Position numbers and translations under genes: made by a program. From positions 1,342,958 through 1,406,957 of the forward strand of contig CAWGBF010000015.1 in NCBI GenBank assembly GCA_963820775.1: DNA of 64,000 nucleotides. Direction: 5' to 3'. Of this stretch, positions 55,752 through 64,000 are shown piece by piece. The DNA is from Roseiarcus sp963820775. Lineage in GTDB: Bacteria > Pseudomonadota > Alphaproteobacteria > Rhizobiales > Beijerinckiaceae. The notes beneath the pieces are model-generated. The model worked only from the letters and a program-made list of their open reading frames with translations, was not told the origin of the DNA and did not search any database. Positions within the stretch are counted from its first letter, which is position 1, and each line of letters starts with the position of its first letter.

Positions 55752-56159
55752 ATGTCAGATCAACCTCCGTTGTCTTCTGCCGGCAAGTCAGGCGTCCAGG
55801 TCGATGAACCAGAAGCAGGCCCCGTGTTCGAGCCCTATGAGAGCCCTGCCGGAGGCTGGGGCGCGCTCCGCGCTGTTGCGCGAGCGTTTCGCGAGCAGAG
55901 CATGGCGGCGAGTCAGATCGAGCCGAACTCACTCGTCGAAATGGAATTGGTGACCGAGGGCGGCGACGTGTGCCGAACCGCGGGCGGCTTCAAGGCGCAG
56001 CTCTACAACATTCCGCGAGGCTCGATCGCCGCATATTATCCCCAGACGAATGGCCTGCTGCCGCTGAGCTACCACGACAAGAAGAGCAAGGCGCCGTCCG
56101 CAAAGTCAATTCCCCTCGTGGTGAGACCGATGGCCGGCCGAGCCGCGGCGCCGGCATGA
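55752..56159 (+). CDS. FdhF/YdeP-like oxidoreductase reduced to its two ends
   Basis: A 135-residue frame made of the first about 50 residues of an FdhF-like molybdopterin oxidoreductase (FEPYESPAGGWGALRAVARA, FREQ) joined in frame to its last about 85 (EPNSLVEMELVTEGGDVCRT, RGSIAAYYPQTNGLLPLSYH, SKSIPLVV). The whole catalytic core, some 600 residues in the family, is absent. AGGAG precedes the start. It cannot be an enzyme; whether the fusion is stable is unknown. Confidence 0.65.
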   Translation: MSDQPPLSSAGKSGVQVDEPEAGPVFEPYESPAGGWGALRAVARAFREQSMAASQIEPNSLVEMELVTEGGDVCRTAGGFKAQLYNIPRGSIAAYYPQTNGLLPLSYHDKKSKAPSAKSIPLVVRPMAGRAAAPA

Positions 56160-56226
56160 GTGGCGCCGGCGCAGCTTGACCAACTTCGGCCTCGACGTCC
56201 AAATTCGGGCCGCGAGGAGTACTGAA

Positions 56227-56292
56227 ATGGCTTTGGGTCTGGCCACTCCGCATTGGACTTTTGCGCCAAGTCCCGCACACAGGGCTAAATGA
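56227..56292 (+). CDS. Possible 21-residue leader peptide before the RND operon
   Basis: MALGLATPHWTFAPSPAHRA ends in a stop overlapping the adaptor start (ATGATG), with GAGGAG eight bases upstream of its ATG. It could couple translation to the adaptor; it may also be chance. Confidence 0.3.
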   Translation: MALGLATPHWTFAPSPAHRAK

Positions 56293-57458
56293 TGCGTGGC
56301 GGTTGGACAAAATTCGTGCTGACCGCCGCCGTCGTCTTGCTTGTGACGGGAGGAATCGTCTTATATTCGTGGCGGAATCGCGGCCAACTGCCGGCCGCGC
56401 CCGCCCGCCCGGTCCCGGTCGTCACCGCGCAGGTGCAGCAGCACGACGAGCCGATCGTGCTTTCTGGCCTTGGAACGGTTGAGGCGCTGAATACGGCCTC
56501 GATCATGAGCCAGGTGACGGGCGTGCTCGAGCAAGTCAATTTTACCGAAGGCCAAACGGTCAAGAAGGGCGACGTCCTCGCCAGGATCGATCCGCGTCTT
56601 TACCAGGCGGCTCTGGAGCAGGCGCAAGGACAACTGGCCAAGGACACCGCCCTTCACGCCCAGGCGGAATCGGATCTCGCGCGCTATCAAAAGCTTGGGA
56701 CCGAGAATTCGATCGCCCTGATGCAAGTCGCCGACCAGCAGTTTCTGGTTGCGCAGGATGCAGCCGCCATGAAGACCGACCAGGGGCTGATCAATACCGA
56801 CCAGACGAATTTGGACTACACGACCTTGCGGGCGCCCTTCAACGGCGTGACCGGCCTTTTGCAGGTCCAGATCGGCAACCTGATCCAACCAACCAACACG
56901 ACCGGCATCGTGGTTCTGACCCAGGTGCAGCCGATCAGCGTCGTGTTCACGCTGCCGAGCGTCGATATCGCCTCGGTCCAGGCGGCCATGGCGCGCGGCA
57001 CGGTTCAGGCGACGGTCTATGATCAAAGCGGCAAGAAACAGCTCGATGTCGGCACCCTGCTGGCGATCAACAACCAGGCGACCACGACAACCGGGACAAT
57101 TCAGCTCAAGGCGATATTTCCGAACCACGAGCGTCAGCTCTGGCCCGGGACGTTCGTCAACGTCGACCTCACGACCTCGGTCGTCCCCAACGCGCTGACG
57201 ATCCCGACGAACGCGCTGCAGCAGAACAACAACGGGCAATTCGTCTATGTGGTCGGTCCCGACAAGAAGGTCTCGGTCCAGCCGGTCGAGGTCGCGCAAC
57301 GGCTACATGCCGTCGCGTTGATCGCAAAAGGGCTGCAAGCCGGCGAGACCGTCGTCGTGCAGGGTCAGTACCGGCTGACGCCCGGGACGCTCGTCGTTGC
57401 GACGAAGTCGTCCAACGTGCTGAACCCGACGACAGCCAGCGCCGGGATGCTGCCGTGA
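56289..57458 (+). CDS. RND efflux periplasmic adaptor (MdtA/AcrA type)
   Basis: A 389-residue membrane-fusion protein. It has an N-terminal anchor (FVLTAAVVLLVTGGIVLYSW), a lipoyl-like domain (GLGTVEALNTASIMSQVTGV, EGQTVKKGDVLARIDPRLYQ), a coiled-coil hairpin (ALEQAQGQLAKDTALHAQAE), LRAPFNGVTGLLQVQIGNLI, a beta-barrel, and a membrane-proximal end. It links the permease to an outer-membrane channel, which is not in the window. It overlaps the permease gene by four bases. Confidence 0.95.
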   Translation: MMRGGWTKFVLTAAVVLLVTGGIVLYSWRNRGQLPAAPARPVPVVTAQVQQHDEPIVLSGLGTVEALNTASIMSQVTGVLEQVNFTEGQTVKKGDVLARIDPRLYQAALEQAQGQLAKDTALHAQAESDLARYQKLGTENSIALMQVADQQFLVAQDAAAMKTDQGLINTDQTNLDYTTLRAPFNGVTGLLQVQIGNLIQPTNTTGIVVLTQVQPISVVFTLPSVDIASVQAAMARGTVQATVYDQSGKKQLDVGTLLAINNQATTTTGTIQLKAIFPNHERQLWPGTFVNVDLTTSVVPNALTIPTNALQQNNNGQFVYVVGPDKKVSVQPVEVAQRLHAVALIAKGLQAGETVVVQGQYRLTPGTLVVATKSSNVLNPTTASAGMLP

Positions 57459-60400
57459 ATCTCTCCAGCGGATTCATCACGAGGCCGATCGCAACCGCGC
57501 TCATGACGGTCGCGGTCGTGGCGCTGGGGATCGTCAGCTACGTGCTCCTTCCCGTCGCCGCTTTGCCAAACATCGATACGCCGACGATCCAGGTGACGGC
57601 CCAGATGCCCGGGGCGGACCCGCAAACGATGGCGTCCTCCGTCGCTACTCAACTCGAACGGCAATTCGGCCAGATCCCCGGCCTCACTCAAATGACTTCG
57701 AGCAGCGGCACGGGGTTCACGTCGATCACGCTCCAATTCGACCGCAGCCGCACCGTCAATTCGGCCGCCCAAGACGTGCAGGCGGCGATCAACGCCACGC
57801 AGGCGCAATTGCCGATCTCCCTCCTGAGCCTGCCGATCTATCGCAAGACCAATCCGGCCGACACCCCGATCCTGCTGATATCGCTGACATCCGACGTGAT
57901 GCCGATCATGACGGTCAGCGACTATGCCTACTCGGTCCTGGCGCAGAAGCTTTCGCAAGTCCCTGGCGTCGGCCTCGTAACCGTCGGCGGGAACGAAAGT
58001 CCAGCAATCCGGATCCAACTAAACCCCGCCCAGCTCGCCGCCATGAACCTTGATTTCGAAACGATCCGGCTTGCTCTGGCGAGCCTGACCGTCGTTCAGC
58101 CGACCGGGCTGCTCTACGGCGGCCAGCAAGCCGTAGCGCTTCAGACGAACGACCAGCTGCTGACGACCCAAGGCTACGACGACGCGATCGTAGCCTATCG
58201 CAACGGGGGGCCGATTCGCATCCGCGACATCGGGCGGACGATCAAGGCGCCCCAGGATAAGACAGTTGCAGGCTGGCTGAACGGCAAGCCGGCTGTCTTG
58301 CTGGCCGTTTTCCGGACGCCGGGCGCAAATGTCATGTCGGCCGTCGAGGCGATCAAGAAGGCCCTGCCTAAACTCCGGGCCTCGTTGCCGCCGGGCATCT
58401 ATGTTGAAATCGTATCGGACCGAACCCAGACCATCGCGGCCAGTCTCGCGGACGTGCGCTTCACCCTGCTCCTGACGATCGCCCTCGTCGTTGGCGTGAT
58501 CGCGCTCTTCCTCCGTAGGCTTTGGGCGACCGTCATTCCCGCGATTTCGGTCCCGATATCGATCATCGGCACATTCGCGGTGATGTACGTGCTGGGTTAC
58601 AGCCTCGACAATCTCTCCTTGATGGCGCTCACGATCGCGGTGGGTTTCGTCGTCGACGACGCCATTGTCATGGTCGAGAACATAGTCCGCCACATCGAAG
58701 GCGGCGTGTCGCCGTTACAGGCCGCGCTCGACGGCGCGGGCGAGATCGGCTTCACCATCCTGTCGATTTCAATTTCGCTGATCGCGGTGTTCATTCCGCT
58801 GTTCTTGATGGGTGGCGTGGTCGGCCTCCTGTTTCGGGAATTCGCCGTTACCGTCGCAGTGTCGATTGTGGTCTCGGTGCTCGTATCGCTGACGCTTACT
58901 CCGATGCTTTGCGCGAAATTGCTGCCGGCCGCAGCTCATGGAAAAGAGGGCCAGGTCTCCCGCGCCCTGGAAGCGTTCCTCACTGGGCTCGTGACTGTCT
59001 ATGATCGCGCCCTCATCGTCGCTCTCAGACATCGCCGGACCACGCTTGGCGTGATGATCGCGACGGTCGCCGCGACCGGATGGCTCTTCGTCATCATCCC
59101 CAAGGGCTTCTTCCCGCAACAGGATACGGGCATCATTATGGGCGTCAGCGAAGCGGCCCAGGATGTCTCGCCCGACGGGATGAAGGAACGTCAGCAGGCG
59201 ATCCTCGAGATCGCCGCCCGCGACCCGGCAGTCGCTTCCGCGGTCGGCTATATCGGGCCGGGCGGCCCTACCGTGACCGAGAACGATGGCCGCGTCTTCA
59301 TCACCCTGAAACCCGAAGGCCAGCGCAATGTGACGGCCGACCAGGTGATCGCTCGCCTGGCGATTGCGGTTCAACAGGTGCAAGGGATGAGGCTCTATAT
59401 GCAAGCGGCGCAGGACATTACCATCGGCAGCCGCCTGTCAAAGACGCAGTATCAATACACCCTGGTCGACATCGACCAGGACGAACTCAATCTCTACGCG
59501 TCGAAACTCATGGCGAAGCTGCAGGATCTACCGGAGCTGACCGCCGTCGCGAGCGATCAGGCGGCGCCCGGCCGCATTCAGACCGTTCAGATCGACCGTC
59601 CGGCCGCCGCGCTGTTCGGCATCACGCCGGCGACGATCAACTCCACACTCTACGATGCCTTCGGTCAGCGCCACATCGCGAGGATCTACACCGCGCTCAA
59701 CGAATATTATGTGATTCTCGAAGTCAATCCGCAATATCAGCTCGGACCGAATGCGCTCCAACGCATTTATGTCCTCACGCAAAATGGCACGATGGCGCCC
59801 CTGAGCCAGATCGCCAGCCTGATTCCGGCTGTGGCCCCGGTCGTCGTCAATCATCAGGGGCAGTTTCCGTCGGTCACCTTGAGCTTCAATCTGGCGCCGG
59901 ACGCGACGATCGGCGCGGCGGTTTCAGCGGTGCAAAAGGCTACCCGCGACCTTCACCTGCCGCCGTCGATCGCCACCAGTTTCCAGGGCAACGCACAAGC
60001 CTTCCAAAGCTCGCTTAGCACCACGCCACCACTGATTCTCGCGGCGTTGTTCGCAGTCTACATCATCCTTGGCATGCTCTATGAAAGCACGATCCATCCG
60101 TTGACGATCTTGTCGACGCTGCCTTCGGCTGGTCTCGGCGCGCTCATCACGCTCATGCTGGTCGGCCGCCCGCTCGACGTGATCGGCATTATCGGCATTA
60201 TCCTTCTGATCGGCATCGTGAAGAAGAACGGCATCATGCTCGTCGACGTCGCCCTCGAAGAGCAGCGCCATGAGGGTCTTTCCTCCGAGGACGCGATCCA
60301 TCATGCCTGCCTTCTCCGCTTCCGGCCCATTCTGATGACGACCATGTGCGCCCTGTTCGGCGGCGTTCCTCTCATGCTCGGAACCGGAACAGGGTCCGAA

Positions 60401-60592
60401 ATCCGGCAACCGCTAGGCTATGCGATCGTCGGCGGACTGCTGGTGTCGCAAGTGCTCACGCTCTTCACCACGCCGATCGTATTCATTTACATGGACAAGA
60501 TCGGTCAGGCCTTGTCGGCCCGAGTCGCGCCAAGCCCTCCTCTCTTGCCAGCGCGATGCGGGCCGGTTGAGCGACGACCGCAAGACGGTTAG
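57455..60592 (+). CDS. RND efflux transporter permease (MdtB/MdtC type)
   Basis: A 1045-residue proton-driven pump of the HAE1 family. It starts at GTG 57455. The periplasmic, pore and transmembrane parts are complete: MTSSSGTGFTSITLQFDRSR, the membrane cluster with VGFVVDDAIVMVENIVRHIE (paired Asp of the proton path), a second repeat from TTLGVMIATVAATGWLFVII, the NEYYVILEVNPQYQ region, and IIGIILLIGIVKKNGIMLVD. Substrate is unknown; MdtBC relatives export bile salts, novobiocin and metals. A decayed relative follows at 60.65 kb. Confidence 0.96.
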   Translation: MNLSSGFITRPIATALMTVAVVALGIVSYVLLPVAALPNIDTPTIQVTAQMPGADPQTMASSVATQLERQFGQIPGLTQMTSSSGTGFTSITLQFDRSRTVNSAAQDVQAAINATQAQLPISLLSLPIYRKTNPADTPILLISLTSDVMPIMTVSDYAYSVLAQKLSQVPGVGLVTVGGNESPAIRIQLNPAQLAAMNLDFETIRLALASLTVVQPTGLLYGGQQAVALQTNDQLLTTQGYDDAIVAYRNGGPIRIRDIGRTIKAPQDKTVAGWLNGKPAVLLAVFRTPGANVMSAVEAIKKALPKLRASLPPGIYVEIVSDRTQTIAASLADVRFTLLLTIALVVGVIALFLRRLWATVIPAISVPISIIGTFAVMYVLGYSLDNLSLMALTIAVGFVVDDAIVMVENIVRHIEGGVSPLQAALDGAGEIGFTILSISISLIAVFIPLFLMGGVVGLLFREFAVTVAVSIVVSVLVSLTLTPMLCAKLLPAAAHGKEGQVSRALEAFLTGLVTVYDRALIVALRHRRTTLGVMIATVAATGWLFVIIPKGFFPQQDTGIIMGVSEAAQDVSPDGMKERQQAILEIAARDPAVASAVGYIGPGGPTVTENDGRVFITLKPEGQRNVTADQVIARLAIAVQQVQGMRLYMQAAQDITIGSRLSKTQYQYTLVDIDQDELNLYASKLMAKLQDLPELTAVASDQAAPGRIQTVQIDRPAAALFGITPATINSTLYDAFGQRHIARIYTALNEYYVILEVNPQYQLGPNALQRIYVLTQNGTMAPLSQIASLIPAVAPVVVNHQGQFPSVTLSFNLAPDATIGAAVSAVQKATRDLHLPPSIATSFQGNAQAFQSSLSTTPPLILAALFAVYIILGMLYESTIHPLTILSTLPSAGLGALITLMLVGRPLDVIGIIGIILLIGIVKKNGIMLVDVALEEQRHEGLSSEDAIHHACLLRFRPILMTTMCALFGGVPLMLGTGTGSEIRQPLGYAIVGGLLVSQVLTLFTTPIVFIYMDKIGQALSARVAPSPPLLPARCGPVERRPQDG

Positions 60593-60654
60593 TCCAGACT
60601 CCTGGGGTGGCGGCCCGGCTACTCTCTCGCGCAAGGGGGACAACGAAAAGCCAA

Positions 60655-60900
60655 ATCTTCAACTTCAAGTACGGCGTTGACGAACTCAACGCTCCCGAAA
60701 ATGCGTGGATTGCCGCAGTTGGCCGACGTGGCGAGCAATCAACAGAGCGCGATCAAGCGAGACGTCGCTTCCCATCTCGGAGTCGATCCTGATTTCATTC
60801 TATACGAGGCATTCGGCCACCACATGCGGCCCAGATTTACATCACTCTGAATGAACATTACGTGATCCTCGAACCAAGTCCCTTACGGCACGAGATACGT
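60655..60900 (+). pseudogene. Remnant of a second RND permease
   Basis: In mixed frames this region reads YGVDELNAPENA, MRGLPQLADVASNQQSAIKR, LYEAFGHHM and LNEHYVILEPSPLRHE, equivalent to residues about 670-770 of an RND permease. Compare LNEYYVILEVNPQYQ in the intact neighbour. All the rest of that pump is gone. Confidence 0.6.
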
Positions 60901-61126
60901 TTGTTTCGTAGAAATCATCCTGAAGTATGTTTCCTGTAAGCAAGAATAGAGCTTTAAAGCTTCGAGGGATCGTCCAAATAACCGAGAGACAGAAAGCAAA
61001 TCTGCATATAGGTCTCGGATCGCTGTTTATATACATGGTGATCCGGGGATAAATCCAAGTCTGCCAGGCTGTCGTTGGAATCCGCGCGATTTCGATCGTT
61101 TGCGGTCAAGCACCGGAGATAATCAA
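60901..61126. other. Intergenic, no gene seen
   Basis: AT-richer stretch before the small exported protein; no motif recognised. Confidence 0.4.
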
Positions 61127-61417
61127 ATGAAACGCTTAGTCTTGACATTCCTGTCGACGGCCGCGGTTTGCGCCGTCGCATCCGCCACGCCAGCCGCTGC
61201 CCAGGATACAGTCACGGGCGCGCCTAGGGGCACAGCGCCAGTGACTGTTGAAGGGTACCGGACGTCGAATCGCACCCCAAACGCTCCCCGAGCTGATCGC
61301 ACGGGCATTTGCGGTTGGGTTACCAACTCTTTTCGATACACCGGCCCGTCCGCTCCCACAATCGGCGCGGCTAAGAGCGGCCCTGCCTCCGCAATCGCCG
61401 GACCCCGAGCGAGGTAA
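61127..61417 (+). CDS. Small exported protein
   Basis: The first 26 residues (MKRLVLTFLSTAAVCAVASA plus TPAAAQ) form a good signal peptide with an AxA site. The mature part (about 70 residues) is rich in Pro, Thr, Arg and Gly (TPNAPRADRTGICGWV) and has a single Cys. No family recognised. The GGAG before Met 61127 supports the start. Confidence 0.55.
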   Translation: MKRLVLTFLSTAAVCAVASATPAAAQDTVTGAPRGTAPVTVEGYRTSNRTPNAPRADRTGICGWVTNSFRYTGPSAPTIGAAKSGPASAIAGPRAR

Positions 61418-61679
61418 CTCTCAGGGAGACTACAGGGGCATTCCCTAACCTACCTGCCAGCTGTCCAACGCGCGCCGCCCCATTTGTCGCGACGCGCTGT
61501 TGGGGAGCCTGTTCAATATGAGCTATTCGTTGTCCATCGGGCATCCTCGGATCGTTTTTGGTGGGTCCTGTTTCGGAGCCACGGAACCAGCACCGGCCGG
61601 GCTGTTTCTTGGCGTTCCAAGACGGCACAGCCGAAGGGCCAAGCAGTGCCGGACGCCCGAGCTCCCGGAGGCCGATCAC

Positions 61680-62205
61680 ATGCGCCTTACCGTGTCTATG
61701 CCTCGACGCCAACGGTCAATCAAGTCTTGGATTCTCCTGGCTCCAGCGATCTCGGGATGCATATCTCCGGCGCTATTGACGATAGCAGCGTCCGCGCGAT
61801 CTGATGCCTCGCCGACTTTGAATACAATGAGCTATCTTCCGAGTATTAGCGATTTCATGATAGCTACGATTCAGCCTCGTCATGTCAGACTGTGGGTCGC
61901 CGCGAGGAGCGGAGATTGGTCGTTTGCTGCCTACGAACTGGGGAATTTGAAGGGCGCCTTTGATCGCCTTGGCCGTGCTCACCCCGTGGAACACGAAATT
62001 CCTCTGCAGGAGATGATTTCGTCCGCAACCTCTCAACCCTTCGAGGACATGCACAAGGCAATCGAGGTCGAAAGATAGGGTAGCGTTCTCCAAGGCCTAT
62101 GGCGATCTCACCTCCGCATGCAACGCCTGCCATGAGGCCACAAGCCATGGCGTGGTCGTCATTCGGGCGCCCGACGGACTTATCAATCTCAGACCAGGAC
62201 TTTGA
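61680..62205 (+). pseudogene. Cytochrome c-like exported protein, one frameshift
   Basis: After a hydrophobic N-terminal segment (IKSWILLAPAISGCISPALL) the protein reads LPSISDFMIATIQPRHVRLW, FAAYELGNLKGAFDRLGRAH; then in another frame AFSKAYGDLTSACNACHEAT with a CxxCH haem motif and GVVVIRAPDG. The slip is near 62075; one extra base explains it. It resembles small exported c-type haem proteins with a single C-terminal CxxCH, function unknown. The start is uncertain (61680 or later). Confidence 0.65.
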
Positions 62206-62571
62206 GCGCACGGCCCCTTAGAAATTCTGAACCCCGGGCTTTCTGGATCGGCGATTTTGATACGAACTGCGTCCGGCGTCTGGGCCATCTGACACAGATG
62301 AGGAGGATGCGCTCGTAAGTTTCGCGCAGACGCTCGGGGCTTGGTTTATGCTTGCCGACAAGCAGAGATTTGAACCCGCCTGGCCAGTCGCGGAACATTG
62401 TCGGTTATTCCTCGTTTGAATTGGTCTGTTATACAAACCAGGCATAAGCAAGTTGGATAGTACGCAACGGTGAGTTTAGAATAGTATACTTACGTTTTAT
62501 TGATTTTGCTCCATCGAAAATCTATCTCCTTGTTGCGACGGTATCGTCGCTTTGCAAAAAAGGAGGCTCTC
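62206..62571. other. Intergenic, no gene seen
   Basis: Open minus-strand frames of 60-77 codons overlap here; none shows a domain. From 62440 the DNA is AT-rich, probably the promoter of the Gly-rich gene, with TTTTATTGATTTT near 62495. Confidence 0.4.
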
Positions 62572-63392
62572 ATGCTTACTCACAGCAGGATCGCGGAGTT
62601 GACGCTACGGCTGTCGGGGCGGCTGGCCCGGCTGGGTCAGAACACCACGCGCGCAGCGAACGGAACATCGATCGGGGTCGGCGCTTTGCAATCCGCAATC
62701 CGAGCGACCGCACTCAGCAGCGCGCCAATTCGAACGACTTCGCCAACGAACGATCCGATGGCGCGACGACGCCCGTTGAGTACGATACTGCACACAGCCG
62801 CAGTTTTTGCCGTTGCGGCTGCCTTGTCCGGAGCGGCGGCAGACGTCGCAGCGGCGCGGGGTGGAGGGTTCGGAGGGGGCTTTGGCGGAGGCGGTCACAT
62901 AGGTGGGATTGGCAGTGATTTCGTCGCCGGATCGGGCGGCGGTTTTGGGGGAGGCCATATCGGCGGCTTTGGAGGCAGCCCTGTCGGCGGGATTGGGGGT
63001 AGCCACGCCGGCGCGGGTTCAGGGGAACCTTATGGCGGATTTGGAGGGAGCCCTGGGCGGACGGGGGTAGTCATGTCGGGCGGCTCGGGGGAACCGGTAT
63101 CGGCGGATTTGCAGGGGGCGCCGTCGGGGGGTTCAGGGGCAGCTTTGGCAGCCACCTCGGCGGTCTTTCTGGAGGCGAATTCCATAACGCCCCCCTGGCA
63201 ATTAATACTGGTCGCTTTACGAGCCCTTCTGCTCTAGTCGGCCGGCACACCGTCGCAGCGGGGGCTAGACTAAATATGCGCTACAGACGGTATCACGGCA
63301 GGCGTTACTATGCCAACCATTGCTTCATCGCCGACAACGACCCTTATTACTGCCAGCCGTACAGCTCCTGCCCTTGTTCGACACTGCCATGA
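62572..63392 (+). pseudogene. Gly-rich exported protein, one frameshift
   Basis: An in-frame Met at 62572 has AAAGGAGG seven bases upstream; a second Met at 62758 begins a clear signal peptide (RPLSTILHTAAVFAVAAALS, cleaved near AADVAAA). A GGGFGGGFGGGGHIGG tract follows, then near 63058 the frame changes and continues as RLGGTGIGGFAGGA, LSGGEFHNAPLAINTGRFTS and a Tyr/Arg/Cys-rich end (MRYRRYHGRRYYANHCFIAD, YYCQPYSSCPCSTLP). Gly-rich exported proteins with such YRRYHGRRYY ends are frequent in Rhizobiales; the function is unknown. Confidence 0.65.
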
Positions 63393-63632
63393 GACCCATC
63401 GGGTCGGGCCGGTTCAAGGCCGAGGAATCGCCCTCGACCGGCGACGGAGCACCGCTGGAGCCAACTCCACCACGGGACCCACCGCCGAGACGCGTTGCAC
63501 TGGGGAAGCGTCCGTGGCCGCGGGATTGGAAGGCTACTACGAGCCCGCGGCGCGGAAGAGATCGGGGCGGCGGAGCCGGGGGGGATATGCCGGGGCGGCG
63601 GCAGAGATCACAGTAGGGCTGGCAGTCTGCGA

Positions 63633-64000
63633 TCACACGGCCCGCCAAGCGGGCTTCGATGGATCGGCGAGCGCGAAGTTGACTGGACCGATACCGCAGA
63701 TTGCGATGACCGCCGGTTCATTTTGGCCGCGGATCACTCCGTCGTAATGCGGAGTTCCAGCCACGCGGTGCACGAAGCTGCCGGCAGGCGCAGGCACGCA
63801 CGAAGCGGGGTCGAAGTCAGCGCCGCTGTTGACCCACCAACTGCCCGAGACAACGACGCAGTACCGATCGGTCGTATAAGTATGCGGCGCGCTCATGTAT
63901 CCCGGATGCCAACGGATAAGGACATAGTAGGGGCCTGGCGCAGTGCTGTCCCCGGTTAGAGGACAAATGTCGGCGCTGCCCTGAGGAAACGAGGGCTGCG
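63633..64000 (-). CDS. Cupin-like protein (5' part beyond the window)
   Basis: The minus strand is open from the window edge to a stop at 63633: GPYYVLIRWHPGYMSAPHTY, TTDRYCVVVSGSWWVNSGAD, PAGSFVHRVAGTPHYDGVIR and NEPAVIAICGIGPVNF. The two short conserved blocks with His at APH and HRVAGTPHYDG fit the cupin double-stranded beta-helix, and the VVSGSWW pattern is typical of ChrR/DUF4437-like cupins. The N-terminus is outside the window; an in-frame Met at 63896 is probably internal. Confidence 0.75.
   Translation of the reverse strand, partial: QPSFPQGSADICPLTGDSTAPGPYYVLIRWHPGYMSAPHTYTTDRYCVVVSGSWWVNSGADFDPASCVPAPAGSFVHRVAGTPHYDGVIRGQNEPAVIAICGIGPVNFALADPSKPAWRAV

Noticed and set aside
57365..58693. 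Minus-strand open frames opposite the RND permease start
   Set aside because: Composition is Arg/Asp/His-rich and typical of antisense shadows; no domain or ribosome-binding site.
62218..62451. Overlapping minus-strand frames of 63-77 codons after the cytochrome-like gene
   Set aside because: Three competing frames with no family signature or ribosome-binding site.

Overview
The window is about 63% GC, alphaproteobacterial DNA, most likely Hyphomicrobiales (Rhizobiales). The evidence is protein similarity and gene order: gatCAB beside ruvX, the pyrC-plsY-dprA string, FixJ/NodW-type response regulators with PAS kinases, and an isoquinoline 1-oxidoreductase pair. I cannot name a genus from sequence alone.

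Layout. 0-13.4 kb is host backbone: ggt start, a broken L,D-transpeptidase, iorA-iorB, tRNA-Ser(GCU), an H1-like DNA-binding protein, the gatC-gatA-gatB operon, ruvX, dprA, plsY and a catalytically degenerate pyrC paralogue. 13.5-31.8 kb is an integrated element of about 18.2 kb in the 3' end of tRNA-Arg(ACG), bounded by a 47-bp duplication of the tRNA end with one mismatch. It encodes a tyrosine integrase, an AlpA-type regulator, a small SSB, a RepA-like helicase with iteron-like repeats beside it, small and large terminase subunits but no portal, capsid or tail genes, and cargo: a RelE/HigB-HigA type toxin-antitoxin pair, a PEP-CTERM protein, small secreted proteins, and a DUF4145-membrane-polyglycine protein. 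It looks like a phage satellite or PICI-like island, or a strongly reduced prophage, further invaded by an IS5-family element and a small TIR element lying inside a dead resolvase.

32-53.4 kb is a signal-transduction cluster: GAF/PAS histidine kinases, FixJ-type regulators, two stand-alone receivers, an orphan sugar-binding protein, and a very long Ser/Thr-kinase/ATPase/histidine-kinase protein, interleaved with fragments of further copies. 53.6-64 kb carries an aldo/keto reductase, fragments of a SnoaL protein and an FdhF-like oxidoreductase, an RND efflux pair (adaptor and permease, overlapping), a decayed second RND permease, a CxxCH cytochrome-like protein, a Gly-rich secreted protein and a cupin. 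Shared dyads and short repeats in the upstream regions suggest that parts of the 34-54 kb zone form one regulon.

Many well-conserved genes are broken by one net extra base (iorA, iorB, terminase, two kinases, a response regulator, an HD protein and others). The density, and the intact reading on both sides of each break, suggests indel errors in the assembly at least as much as real decay. True fragments (missing whole domains) also occur, mainly at 37.6-40.1, 43.7-45.3 and 54.9-56.2 kb.
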